Made by a program: the position numbers and the translations under genes. This document shows positions 37,195 to 44,430 of a stretch of 51,433 bases of DNA, one piece after another. The notes beneath the pieces are model-generated. The model saw only the letters and a list, made by a program, of their open reading frames with translations, was not told where the DNA came from and did not search any database. This DNA comes from a virus: positions 1-51,433 of the IMG/VR virus record IMGVR_UViG_3300010885_032905. One strand, written 5' to 3'. The first letter of the stretch is position 1. Each line of letters starts with the position of its first letter.

Positions 37195-38045
37195 ATCCAT
37201 TTTCCTTGTTTCATCAACTCACCCGTACGGAACGCATCTAGATTAAAGGCCTTCAATCGAGCAGGCGTGTTCTGTACTGTCAAGCTGACGCTGAGGTTGA
37301 ACACAGCAGGCAACCATATATAACCATCTTCTCCTTGTAGATCTTGCCTAAACAATCTAGATGTCATGAGCGCACTGTTGGTGACATCATCGTAGGAACT
37401 AAGCTGAGGCGTTGTCTGCACCTTGCTATACCCAGGAATGTTGGTTTGGCTCTGAGCATTGCTATATGTTTGTATATTGGCTAGATCTATGGGAACGTAG
37501 TCTATGTCGTTGGGTAGATCAAATGAGAATTGTGTTACCACTACCGGAAGCTGATTGAACATGTATTGACCATACGCATCAAACAGCAGCACAGGCGGTG
37601 GCGTACCCAGATTGTTGCCACTGCCAAAATACATCTTGGTCACTGTGCGCATGAAATGTATGGCCGCTAGAGCATAGATGCCTTCCTGTTGGTTCTGCAC
37701 GCTGAATGCACCGTTCACGGTAAATTTCATGGCAGGTGTTCGATTGTAGGCCAAAATCTCTTGGTTTACGTGCACCAGGTCTATGGCTTGGTATTCAACA
37801 GTCTGATCAAAGGTTATCTGTGGTTGATAGGGCCAGACCATACCGTTGGTTGCCCTTAGTGGTTGTAACAGGCCGCTGCCACCATAGATATCCAGCGCAG
37901 CTGCAGGTTTTGGACGCAACCGAACGCGGCGACCAAACGCATCGCTGTTGTTGGAGAAATCATTGCCTTGGTTGCTGTTGTTAGACTGAGTAACAGCGCT
38001 CTGACCAGGTTGTCCGCTCCCATTAGGCGACCATGTATCTGCCAT
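37191..38045 (-). CDS. 48: Baseplate tail-tube cap protein, gp48-like
   Basis: A 284-residue protein starting with a disordered Asn/Gln/Ser-rich stretch (1-37) and a basic RRVRLRPKP motif. The core has GMVWPYQPQITFDQTVEYQ, HVNQEILAYNRTPAMKFTVNG and the helix EGIYALAAIHFMRTVTKMYF followed by TPPPVLLFDAYGQYMF, a pattern I associate with the gp48 tube-cap proteins of T4-like cyanophages. It probably caps the hub and starts the tail tube. A late promoter motif lies 29 bases upstream, making it the first gene of the long minus-strand baseplate operon. The alternative is gp54, a relative of the same fold. Confidence 0.8.
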   Translation of the reverse strand: MADTWSPNGSGQPGQSAVTQSNNSNQGNDFSNNSDAFGRRVRLRPKPAAALDIYGGSGLLQPLRATNGMVWPYQPQITFDQTVEYQAIDLVHVNQEILAYNRTPAMKFTVNGAFSVQNQQEGIYALAAIHFMRTVTKMYFGSGNNLGTPPPVLLFDAYGQYMFNQLPVVVTQFSFDLPNDIDYVPIDLANIQTYSNAQSQTNIPGYSKVQTTPQLSSYDDVTNSALMTSRLFRQDLQGEDGYIWLPAVFNLSVSLTVQNTPARLKAFNLDAFRTGELMKQGKWI

Positions 38046-38195
38046 AAATATCCTCTGTTGTCAGCATTAAATGTTATTTATGGTAGTTAAATTGGTCCGA
38101 TATTGGACTTATCAATTTGACTTATTTGATGTAAACGTCACACAGTAACGATTAGTAATAATAGCTCAAAATGAGCAGCAAGGCAAGAGCAACAA
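38046..38195. other. Divergent intergenic region between gp48 and gp55
   Basis: This 150-base AT-rich gap separates divergent transcription units. It holds the gp48 late promoter motif. For gp55 there is a TTGACT at 38117-38122 but no convincing -10 at the right spacing, and a small GCTCA/TGAGC hairpin (38164-38176) 19 bases before the start. I cannot assign a promoter for gp55. Confidence 0.4.
38075..38082 (-). promoter_or_regulatory. Late promoter motif CATAAATA
   Basis: CATAAATA on the minus strand ends 29 bases before gp48, at the head of the baseplate operon in the divergent gap shared with gp55. Confidence 0.75.
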
Positions 38196-39050
38196 ATGGC
38201 AGCAGTACCCAAGATCAAATATCTAACCAACAAAGATCTGCTAGAAGAGATACACCGTAGCAAGGGTACATATTGCGAATTCATAGAAAACAGATACTCT
38301 AATTACGACATCATCGTCAATGATCTTGCCAAAGTTACCAAAGATAGGCTGGACGATGCCTGCAAGGTCAAGACCGATCAGCTGGTAGCTGCTGCAAAGA
38401 AGGCACAGATAGCCGCAGGCATACGAAATCCCGTGATAGACGTTGAAAGCCATAGAGTCAATGTCGAGGACATAGTCATACGCCTCATGACTTTTGATCA
38501 CATACCTATCAATGAAGAGAAAGTAAACAAAGCTAAGACAGAATCAGAACGCCATATCAAGTGCAATTTCCCACCTTATCAGCACTTCGTGTTCAAAGAA
38601 GATGCATTTGTGTGCGTGGGTAAGAGCCATTGGCAGGGTGGATTGGAAAATGGGTACTTCTCAGTCACGCACGGCAAGATGACCAACAAGCTGGCCATGA
38701 TGTTCATGAAACTGGTAGAACGCTATGGTCATCGCGGCAACTGGCGCGGTTACACCTACATTGACGAGATGAAGAGCCAAGCTCTGTTACAGCTTAGCCA
38801 GATTGGACTGCAGTTTGATGAGAGCCGTTCGGAGACGCCAAATCCATTCGCATATTACACAGCTGCCATAACCAACAGCTTCACTCGCGTGCTCAACATA
38901 GAAAAACGCAACCAAAACATCCGAGATGATATCTTGATCATGCACGGTGCAACGCCAAGTTACACGCGTCAAACCGAAAATGACATGAAGAATCAACAGG
39001 CTAGGGCTGCCGCAGATGCGGCTGCAAGCGCTGCCAAAGAGAGCACTTGA
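38196..39050 (+). CDS. 55: Late-transcription sigma factor gp55
   Basis: A 284-residue protein (T4 gp55 is 185). The diagnostic part is residues about 185-255: TYIDEMKSQALLQLSQIGLQ, FDESRSETPNPFAYYTAAI and SFTRVLNIEKRNQNIRDD, which correspond to the sigma region-2-like core of gp55 proteins in aquatic T4-like phages. gp55 binds host RNA polymerase and recognises the late -10 motif; nnTAAATA motifs occur before many structural genes here. The N-terminal 120 residues are basic and helical, longer than in T4. It opens the plus-strand island and is not preceded by a late motif itself, as expected for a middle-expressed regulator. Confidence 0.93.
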   Translation: MAAVPKIKYLTNKDLLEEIHRSKGTYCEFIENRYSNYDIIVNDLAKVTKDRLDDACKVKTDQLVAAAKKAQIAAGIRNPVIDVESHRVNVEDIVIRLMTFDHIPINEEKVNKAKTESERHIKCNFPPYQHFVFKEDAFVCVGKSHWQGGLENGYFSVTHGKMTNKLAMMFMKLVERYGHRGNWRGYTYIDEMKSQALLQLSQIGLQFDESRSETPNPFAYYTAAITNSFTRVLNIEKRNQNIRDDILIMHGATPSYTRQTENDMKNQQARAAADAAASAAKEST

Positions 39051-39083
39051 TCATTCTGTGCTGATGCCGTAACATACTAGTGC

Positions 39084-40103
39084 ATGGCAAAAGACATAGA
39101 CTTTTCAAAGACAGTGTACTTTACCGATCTACACTACGGTCTCCGCAACAACAGCAGAGAACACAATGCCAGCTGTGAGCAATTCATAGAATGGATGATT
39201 GAGCAAGCCGAAGAATGGGGCAGCAAGAACTGCATCTTCGGAGGCGACTGGCATCACAATCGCAGCGTTATCAACGTAAGCACGCTCAATTACTCAGTGA
39301 GCGGGCTTAAAAAGCTCAACGATTATTTTGATAACGTGTTCTTCTTGCTGGGCAATCACGATCTGTTCTACAGGGACAAGTATGAGATACATAGCATCCC
39401 ATACATCAAAGAATTCCCTAACATCCACCTAATAGAGACACAGCAGGTATTTGACGGCGTTAGTTTCATACCGTGGCTGGTAGGCGATGATTGGAAAGCT
39501 GTGCCCAAGATCAAAGCTCCATACATGTTTGGACATTTTGAGCTACCAAGGTTCAAGATGAACGCTATGGTTGAGATGCCAGATCACGGACTGCTGAACG
39601 AGACGCACTTTGCTAACCAGGATCAGGTATTCACAGGACACTTCCACAAGCGACAGAACCGTGGCAAAGTGTGGTACACAGGCAATTGCTTCCCTCACGA
39701 TTATTCAGATGCCTGGGACGATAACCGAGGTATCATGCTCTGGGAACCAGGTAAAGATCCAACGTTCCGTGCATGGCCAGGTGCTCCAAAGTATCGCGTA
39801 GCACCATTGAGCAAGCTGCTGGAAGATCCAGAAGCCATCATCGATGCCAAGACCTATGCTCGCATCGCAGTTGATCTAGACGTGACCTACGAAGAAGCTA
39901 ACTTCCTCAAGGAGCTGTTCGAGCGGGAACTTAATGCTCGCGAGATCAACTTACAGGTTGCCAAGGTTGATGCACAGGGTGCGATACCAGACGGTGACAT
40001 CAACTTTGAAAGCGTTGACACAATCGTGATCAGCCACTTGCAGAGCATAGAATCAAATACCATAGATCGGCAGCAGTTGATCCAGATCTATCAGAGCATA
40101 TAA
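39084..40103 (+). CDS. 47: Recombination endonuclease subunit gp47 (Mre11-like)
   Basis: A 339-residue calcineurin-like phosphoesterase, the same length as T4 gp47. The metal-binding motifs are in order: D15-x-H17 (TDLHYG), GGDWHH with D55, GNHD at 90-93, and GHFH near residue 185. With gp46 it forms the phage Mre11-Rad50 complex that resects double-strand ends for recombination-dependent replication and degrades host DNA. It ends two bases before gp46 begins, as in a T4-type 47-46 operon. Confidence 0.95.
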   Translation: MAKDIDFSKTVYFTDLHYGLRNNSREHNASCEQFIEWMIEQAEEWGSKNCIFGGDWHHNRSVINVSTLNYSVSGLKKLNDYFDNVFFLLGNHDLFYRDKYEIHSIPYIKEFPNIHLIETQQVFDGVSFIPWLVGDDWKAVPKIKAPYMFGHFELPRFKMNAMVEMPDHGLLNETHFANQDQVFTGHFHKRQNRGKVWYTGNCFPHDYSDAWDDNRGIMLWEPGKDPTFRAWPGAPKYRVAPLSKLLEDPEAIIDAKTYARIAVDLDVTYEEANFLKELFERELNAREINLQVAKVDAQGAIPDGDINFESVDTIVISHLQSIESNTIDRQQLIQIYQSI

Positions 40104-40105
40104 GC

Positions 40106-41890
40106 ATGTTGAAACTGAAAAGCGTAAGCCTCAAGAACTTCCTATCAGTTGGCGCAGTCACGCAAGCTGTTGACTTGGATCGCAATGGATTGACTCTTGT
40201 GTTAGGCGATAACCTAGATCTAGGAGGCAACGGTTCGCGCAACGGCGTGGGCAAGAGCACCATACTACAGGCTATCAGTTACGGACTTTACGGCGAAGCA
40301 CTAACCAACATCAAGCGCGATAATCTTGTCAACAAGATCAACGGCAAGAACATGGCCGTGAGCATCGAGTTTGAGCTCAATGGTCACACTCATCGCATCG
40401 AACGTGGTCGCAAGCCTCAGTTCTTCCGTTGGATGGTAGATGACGAGAGCAAGGTTGGCGAAGAAGCCACAGACGAAGCACAGGGCGATGCTCGCGACAG
40501 CCAGAAAGATATTAACAAGCTGATAGGCATGAGCTACACGCTGTTCAAACACATCGTGGCACTGAACACCTACACTGAGCCATTCCTCGCCATGGGCGCT
40601 GCTAAACAACGCGAGATCATTGAAGAGCTGCTGGGTATCACGCTGTTGAGCCAGAAAGCTGAGAACCTCAAGGAACTGATCAAGGGCACCAAAACTGACA
40701 TCGATCAGGAAGAGTTTCGCATTCGCACGGTCAAGACTGCCAACGAGAAAATAGCCAAGACCATCGAGGATCTGCAAAACAAGATAAACAACTGGGATGC
40801 CAAGCATCTTAGCGAGATAAGCACGCTTGAGTCAGCTATAGAACAGCTGGAACTGCTAGACATCGAAGCTGAACTAGAAAGCCACAAGCTGGTAGAAACT
40901 CACAAGGAATTGGGCAAGGCACTGGCACAGCTGCGCAAAGATCAAACCCTCAAGAACAGGCACGCAACACAGCTAGAAACACAGCTGAACAATCTTCTCA
41001 GCCAATTTGAGCGTGCCAGCGTGCACAAGCAGTGCCCCATGTGCGAGCAGCAGATCAAGGATCACAAGCACGAAGATATCGTCGGCGATCTTGAAAGCAA
41101 GATAGCCATGTTGGACCACCAAGTAAACTCTGAGAAACAAGAAATAGCAGATCTACAGCTGCAGATTGATGAGATCGAGCCTGTGTATCTTGCCATGGGC
41201 ACGCCTAGCACATTCTATCCAACTCTCACAGAAGCAGTGAACCACAAGAGCACGCTGGAATCGCTGCACAAGGATCTGGTCAAGGAACGTGCTACTGACA
41301 ATCCCTATCTGGATCAAGCAGACAGCTTACAGAGCACAGTACAAGAAGTCAGCTACGATCAGCTCAACACGCTGATCAAGAGCCGAGAACATCAGGAATT
41401 CCTGCTCAAGCTGCTGACCAACAAGGACAGCTTCATACGCAAGCGCATCATCGATCAAAATTTGGCATACCTCAATTCGCGCTTGAATGATTATCTAGAC
41501 AAGCTGGGATTACCACACACAGTCAAGTTCCTAAACGATCTCACTACTGAGATCAGCTTGCTGGGCCAGGATCTAGATTTTGATAACCTATCTCGAGGTG
41601 AGCGCACACGTCTCATCCTTGGTCTAAGCTGGAGCTTCCGCGATATCTTTGAAAACATGAATCAAGCTATCAACTTGTTGTTTGTTGACGAATTGTTAGA
41701 CAGCGGTCTCGATCCTGCTGGTCTCGAAGGCTCGGTTGCTGTGCTCAAGCGCATGGAACGCGAGCGTGGCAAGAACGTTTTCGTGATATCGCACAGAGAA
41801 GAATTGATCACTCGTGTGAGCAACGTGCTAAGCGTGATAAAAGAAGGAGGATTCACCACCTTCAGCTATGAACATGAGATAATTACCTGA
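40106..41890 (+). CDS. 46: Recombination endonuclease subunit gp46 (Rad50-like ATPase)
   Basis: A 594-residue SMC/Rad50-type ATPase. The Walker A loop ends in GVGKST (47-52). A long coiled coil (about 180-460) is interrupted by the zinc hook CPMC at 310-313. The ABC signature LSRGERTRL lies near residue 495 and the Walker B LLFVDE near 525, followed by the D-loop SGLD. It drives the gp47 nuclease through ATP hydrolysis. Its stop overlaps the start of the next nuclease gene (TGATG), linking three DNA-processing proteins in one unit. Confidence 0.96.
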   Translation: MLKLKSVSLKNFLSVGAVTQAVDLDRNGLTLVLGDNLDLGGNGSRNGVGKSTILQAISYGLYGEALTNIKRDNLVNKINGKNMAVSIEFELNGHTHRIERGRKPQFFRWMVDDESKVGEEATDEAQGDARDSQKDINKLIGMSYTLFKHIVALNTYTEPFLAMGAAKQREIIEELLGITLLSQKAENLKELIKGTKTDIDQEEFRIRTVKTANEKIAKTIEDLQNKINNWDAKHLSEISTLESAIEQLELLDIEAELESHKLVETHKELGKALAQLRKDQTLKNRHATQLETQLNNLLSQFERASVHKQCPMCEQQIKDHKHEDIVGDLESKIAMLDHQVNSEKQEIADLQLQIDEIEPVYLAMGTPSTFYPTLTEAVNHKSTLESLHKDLVKERATDNPYLDQADSLQSTVQEVSYDQLNTLIKSREHQEFLLKLLTNKDSFIRKRIIDQNLAYLNSRLNDYLDKLGLPHTVKFLNDLTTEISLLGQDLDFDNLSRGERTRLILGLSWSFRDIFENMNQAINLLFVDELLDSGLDPAGLEGSVAVLKRMERERGKNVFVISHREELITRVSNVLSVIKEGGFTTFSYEHEIIT

Positions 41891-42495
41891 TGGCCGTGAA
41901 TGGGAAAGCAAAAGGTTCAAACTTTGAACGTAAGATAGCTAACACCCTGTCTGCACGCTTTGAATCTGCTCTTGGTGTAAAGAACGGTTTTCGCCGCAAT
42001 CCCGACAGTGGCAGCTTCTTTGGAGGCAGCAACAAGGCTAGAACAGAAAGCTACAGCCTAGACTATGCAGTTTTCGGGGACCTGATATGTCCTCGTAACT
42101 TTACCTACAGCGTTGAATGCAAGCACTACAAGACAGCTCCTAGCTTCCAGAGCGTGCTCAATCACACGGTTACGCAGTGGGATCAATGGCTTGCGCAGGC
42201 AGAACAAGACGCAGCCAGCAGCAAGCGAGCTATGAGCCTCGTTATCAAGTATAATAACGTGGATATCATGGTGTTCCTCAAACAGGCCATTCCTGGTAAG
42301 TATCATAATAGATACAAAGACTTCTACATACATTTGCTGGACGACTGGCTGGCTCAACCGGATGACCATTTCCTGTCATCGAAGTTGACAGCTGACACCA
42401 CTGAACACAATGCTATAACAGTAACGGAGACAGACAATGGCAGCCAAGAAAACAGCGGCAAAGAAGCCAAAAGCAACGGATTCCAGCCAGGCTGA
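41890..42495 (+). CDS. PD-(D/E)XK nuclease-like protein, possible Holliday junction resolvase
   Basis: A 201-residue protein with a nuclease-like N-terminal domain. KGSNFERKIANTLSARF holds the family's first acidic helix (E13). RRNPDSGSFFGG is followed by an Asp strand (GDLICP) and then SVECKHYK, matching D-x(n)-ExK of PD-(D/E)XK enzymes such as archaeal-type junction resolvases and RecB-like nucleases. The C-terminal 35 residues are disordered, and their codons overlap the start of the next gene by 59 bases. Context with gp46/gp47 supports a recombination role. Confidence 0.8.
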   Translation: MAVNGKAKGSNFERKIANTLSARFESALGVKNGFRRNPDSGSFFGGSNKARTESYSLDYAVFGDLICPRNFTYSVECKHYKTAPSFQSVLNHTVTQWDQWLAQAEQDAASSKRAMSLVIKYNNVDIMVFLKQAIPGKYHNRYKDFYIHLLDDWLAQPDDHFLSSKLTADTTEHNAITVTETDNGSQENSGKEAKSNGFQPG

Positions 42496-42790
42496 CAAAC
42501 CTTGGTTCCCAGCAGATGCCAAACCAGCAACTGCTGCCACTGCTCCCGTAAAGAAGATGAGTCCGTGGCAGCGCCGAGCTGCTCCGGTCAACTATGGTAC
42601 GCTGGCCAAGCCAGGTATCAGCATGCGAGAAGTGTTCAATCTACACATTGAAGAAAAGCACAAGAAATTGTCCGACGCTCAGCGCGAAGCTGTGTGGAAG
42701 GTCGTTGGCTCAAAACTACTATTAGAACCACTAAGCAAACTCAAAGAAATCACTGACGCAGAAGTCAAGGCTCATTCAGGCTCCAAGTAA
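42437..42790 (+). CDS. Small basic protein with a Lys/Ala-rich tail, unrecognised
   Basis: A 117-residue protein. The first 45 residues are Lys, Ala and Pro rich (AAKKTAAKKPKA, then TAATAPVKK), like histone H1-type or DNA-binding tails. The C-terminal 70 residues contain a more ordered helical part (GISMREVFNLHIEEKHKKL, QREAVWKVVG). I do not recognise a family. A clear GGAGAC ribosome binding site precedes the ATG at 42437, which lies inside the end of the nuclease gene in another frame. It is the last gene before the structured intergenic region. Confidence 0.75.
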   Translation: MAAKKTAAKKPKATDSSQADKPWFPADAKPATAATAPVKKMSPWQRRAAPVNYGTLAKPGISMREVFNLHIEEKHKKLSDAQREAVWKVVGSKLLLEPLSKLKEITDAEVKAHSGSK

Positions 42791-43283
42791 GCTACAGTTC
42801 TTACTCTCTTTCTAATCTACATATTGGCTCAATAATGGTGATGTGGTCACCCGGTGAAAGGATACATTACAGTGTATCAAACTCACCGGATGGGGATTCT
42901 ATCTGCTAGGCCCCTGCCAAATAAATCAGAAAAAGGATCACAGCCGCCGTGTGACTGGCCTGCTGTGATGCAAGATGTGTCTCGCCGTTTGACCTTCTTG
43001 TAGCTTGGGTAAACTCCCATAACCGAGTATTGAGATAGAGATATCTCAGAGAGATGGCATCCGTATGTTGGAATGTAGGTACTCCGCCAACTGCTGAAAG
43101 GCAAGGATGAAAGGGCAATGGTGTCGTTCGAACCAGAATGATATTTCACATGGTCACTCCCTGGACAAGGGAGTGATATGGCTGCTAATCGACCAGAATA
43201 ACTAATAAAGGATTGTTAAAGAGAAATGTTAGATGAGCTTTAGCTCAGCTAACTGATGAGCGCAAGCTCATCACTGATACCTC
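42791..43283 (+). ncRNA. Candidate structured RNA between convergent genes
   Basis: These 493 bases carry no convincing gene but many precise hairpins. In plus-strand order: GGTGA/TCACC (42837-42851); CCGGTGA/TCACCGG enclosing GATACA/TGTATC (42851-42889); ATCACAGC/GCTGTGAT (42937-42969); TGAGATA/TATCTCA closed by a GAGA tetraloop (43031-43048), flanked by GAGTA/TACTC (43025-43029, 43080-43084); TCACTCCCT/AGGGAGTGA (43154-43176); and the two terminal hairpins at 43228-43273, one with a GCAA tetraloop. GNRA loops appear only when read on the plus strand, so the RNA would be the plus-strand transcript, possibly the tail of the gp55-gp46 message. I could not match it to tRNA, tmRNA, or the conserved core of group I introns. 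Confidence 0.5.
43228..43273. terminator. Twin hairpins at the convergent gene ends (probable bidirectional terminator)
   Basis: Hairpin one is GTTAG-a-TGAGC with a four-base loop and GCTCA-g-CTAAC-type arms (43228-43253). Hairpin two is TGATGAGC-GCAA-GCTCATCA (43254-43273), a perfect 8-base-pair stem. They share the GATGAGC arm, so alternative pairings are possible. Read on the minus strand they are followed by a T-rich stretch, but no full U-run follows on the plus strand, so terminator activity is likelier for the gp26 message. Confidence 0.5.
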
Positions 43284-43472
43284 TTACATCTGTTGCTGTT
43301 TCTTAGGATTCATATTGTCAAAGTGTTTTTGGATCATCTGTCCTAGATTCTTGCGCTGATCAAGCGTTAACAGATATGCATCGTTGTAATCCAGTCCACC
43401 ATTCATGTAGAATACCAGATTGTTGATATCATGCTCAACGATACCTCGATTTTCGTCCATCAGCTTGATCAT
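43284..43472 (-). CDS. Small frame after gp26, probably reached by -1 frameshift
   Basis: A 62-residue frame with NLVFYMNGGLDYNDAYLLTL in the middle, a pattern (FYMxGGxxxxDAxxLT) that recalls short tail-assembly chaperone parts in phages with T4-like baseplates. It occupies the position of gene 51 relative to gp26, but T4 gp51 is about 249 residues, so I do not give the name. The two possible ATGs (43472 and 43460) lack a good ribosome binding site. The frame is open upstream to the slippery heptamer in gp26, so it is likely made mainly as the tail of a 357-residue gp26 fusion. Confidence 0.68.
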   Translation of the reverse strand: MIKLMDENRGIVEHDINNLVFYMNGGLDYNDAYLLTLDQRKNLGQMIQKHFDNMNPKKQQQM

Positions 43473-43480
43473 CTCTGTGA

Positions 43481-44356
43481 TCAGGTCGTGGTCTGAGGTC
43501 GATAACGTCTTGAGAAAAAAAGCGCGGGATCAAAGCTCAGCTCTTCGTCCCATTCATTGCCACAAGCTTCGCATTTAGCCAAAGTCTTCTTGGGTGGTCC
43601 AACCACGTTCAAATTGTTCACAGCTTCTGTTATGGTCTCTGCAGTGTTCATGTCTATGTTGGTTAACCACTCTGCGATATGCTCTTTGTCCGTGACTGTT
43701 TGTGCATCCTCTCCCAGTATCTCGATGGAAGTGATGCTGTTTGCCAGCAATTTGAATGTCAGCTGTGACAGTTTCTCTATGCTCTTGGCCAACAGTCCAG
43801 CTCTGGTAAACTCGTCACTAGTTCCTTCATCTAACTCTATGGCATTGATGGTCTGCTGTTCTTCCAGCTGTTTCTGCAGCAGCATGCTGCGCTGTTCAAA
43901 ATCATATGGTTTGACGTTCACGCGCATGTTACCATCGATGTTGATCTTGGTCTCGCTGTCCTCGATATATGTCATGCCATCCAGTAGATGGTTGCACTGA
44001 ACTTCAAAGTTGTTCTCATGCCCACACTTGGCACACTTGCGTTCTATCTCAAACTTGCCGCGATTGGTAGCAGATTTGATGCCTAGGAAGATAGCATCTA
44101 GATCTGGCTGCAGCAAGCGTTTGACATCTTTGACATCAGGCACGCAGCTGGTGATCACGCTTTCTAACGCATATCCGTTAAACAGCGCATCTGGCGTGTT
44201 CAGCATGATGTCGTCGATAGCAGTGAGACCAAATATCCTCACTTCTTGTCGATCATTGAGCACAACTTCCCTGTTGCGATACCATCTACCGCCGCTGGGT
44301 AATCTGATCCACAGTGCTGGCCGCCTGAAATAGCGCTGTAGCGGGTTATCGACCAT
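43481..44356 (-). CDS. 26: Baseplate hub assembly protein gp26
   Basis: A 291-residue protein with the N-terminus NPLQRYFRRPALWIRLPSGG typical of gp26-type proteins in T4-like phages (phage T4 baseplate protein family). Two CxxC pairs, C108/C111 (CAKCGHEN) and C262/C265 (CEACGNEW), look like a zinc ribbon. In T4, gp26 is needed for hub assembly together with gp51, probably as a chaperone. The start at 44356 is preferred: a GGAGAT ribosome binding site precedes it, whereas the ATG at 44371 has that sequence inside its own codons. Near its end lies a T-TTT-TTC slippery sequence. Confidence 0.83.
   Translation of the reverse strand: MVDNPLQRYFRRPALWIRLPSGGRWYRNREVVLNDRQEVRIFGLTAIDDIMLNTPDALFNGYALESVITSCVPDVKDVKRLLQPDLDAIFLGIKSATNRGKFEIERKCAKCGHENNFEVQCNHLLDGMTYIEDSETKINIDGNMRVNVKPYDFEQRSMLLQKQLEEQQTINAIELDEGTSDEFTRAGLLAKSIEKLSQLTFKLLANSITSIEILGEDAQTVTDKEHIAEWLTNIDMNTAETITEAVNNLNVVGPPKKTLAKCEACGNEWDEELSFDPALFFSRRYRPQTTT
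43514..43520 (-). promoter_or_regulatory. Slippery heptamer T TTT TTC, candidate -1 ribosomal frameshift site
   Basis: On the minus strand, codons 280-281 of gp26 read TTT TTC, preceded by T, giving the heptamer T TTT TTC in the X XXY YYZ phase for -1 slippage. The zero frame stops ten codons later at 43481. The -1 frame is open from the heptamer through the 62-residue downstream frame, with 14 linking codons. A TGATCA-N6-TGATCA hairpin begins 30 bases downstream, farther than the usual stimulator distance. Confidence 0.7.
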
Positions 44357-44368
44357 GGTGCATATCTC

Positions 44369-44376
44369 CATAAATA
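44369..44376 (+). promoter_or_regulatory. Late promoter motif CATAAATA (tape measure)
   Basis: CATAAATA ends 54 bases before the tape measure gene start at 44431. It faces the minus-strand motif at 44389-44396. Confidence 0.6.
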
Positions 44377-44388
44377 TTGCTGCAACGA

Positions 44389-44396
44389 TATTTACG
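44389..44396 (-). promoter_or_regulatory. Late promoter motif CGTAAATA (gp26)
   Basis: CGTAAATA on the minus strand ends 32 bases before the gp26 start at 44356. Each of the two motifs lies downstream of the other, so the two predicted start points fall at nearly the same base. Confidence 0.55.
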
Positions 44397-44430
44397 CTGA
44401 TTTCCAGCAGGTCGCAGAGAATTTATACGC

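Noticed and set aside
38117-38145. A sigma-70 promoter ahead of gp55 (TTGACT and a spacer).
   Set aside because: No recognisable -10 element at 16-18 bases, so it was left as an unassigned intergenic feature.
42883-43149. 88-residue minus-strand frame in the intergenic region.
   Set aside because: It has no ribosome binding site, runs through several hairpins, and its Ser/Gly/Arg-rich composition looks random.
43104-43206. 32-residue plus-strand frame beginning near 43108 in the structured region.
   Set aside because: The only Shine-Dalgarno-like sequence touches the ATG with no spacing, and the frame crosses the strongest hairpin.
42791-43283. tRNA, tmRNA or group I intron in the structured gap.
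   Set aside because: No cloverleaf with a standard T-arm; a GTTCGAAC sequence near 43124 lacks the matching 5-base-pair stem; no conserved intron core or interrupted gene on either side.
43284-43472. Naming the small frame gp51.
   Set aside because: Position fits, but the length is a quarter of T4 gp51 and I see no decisive shared motif.
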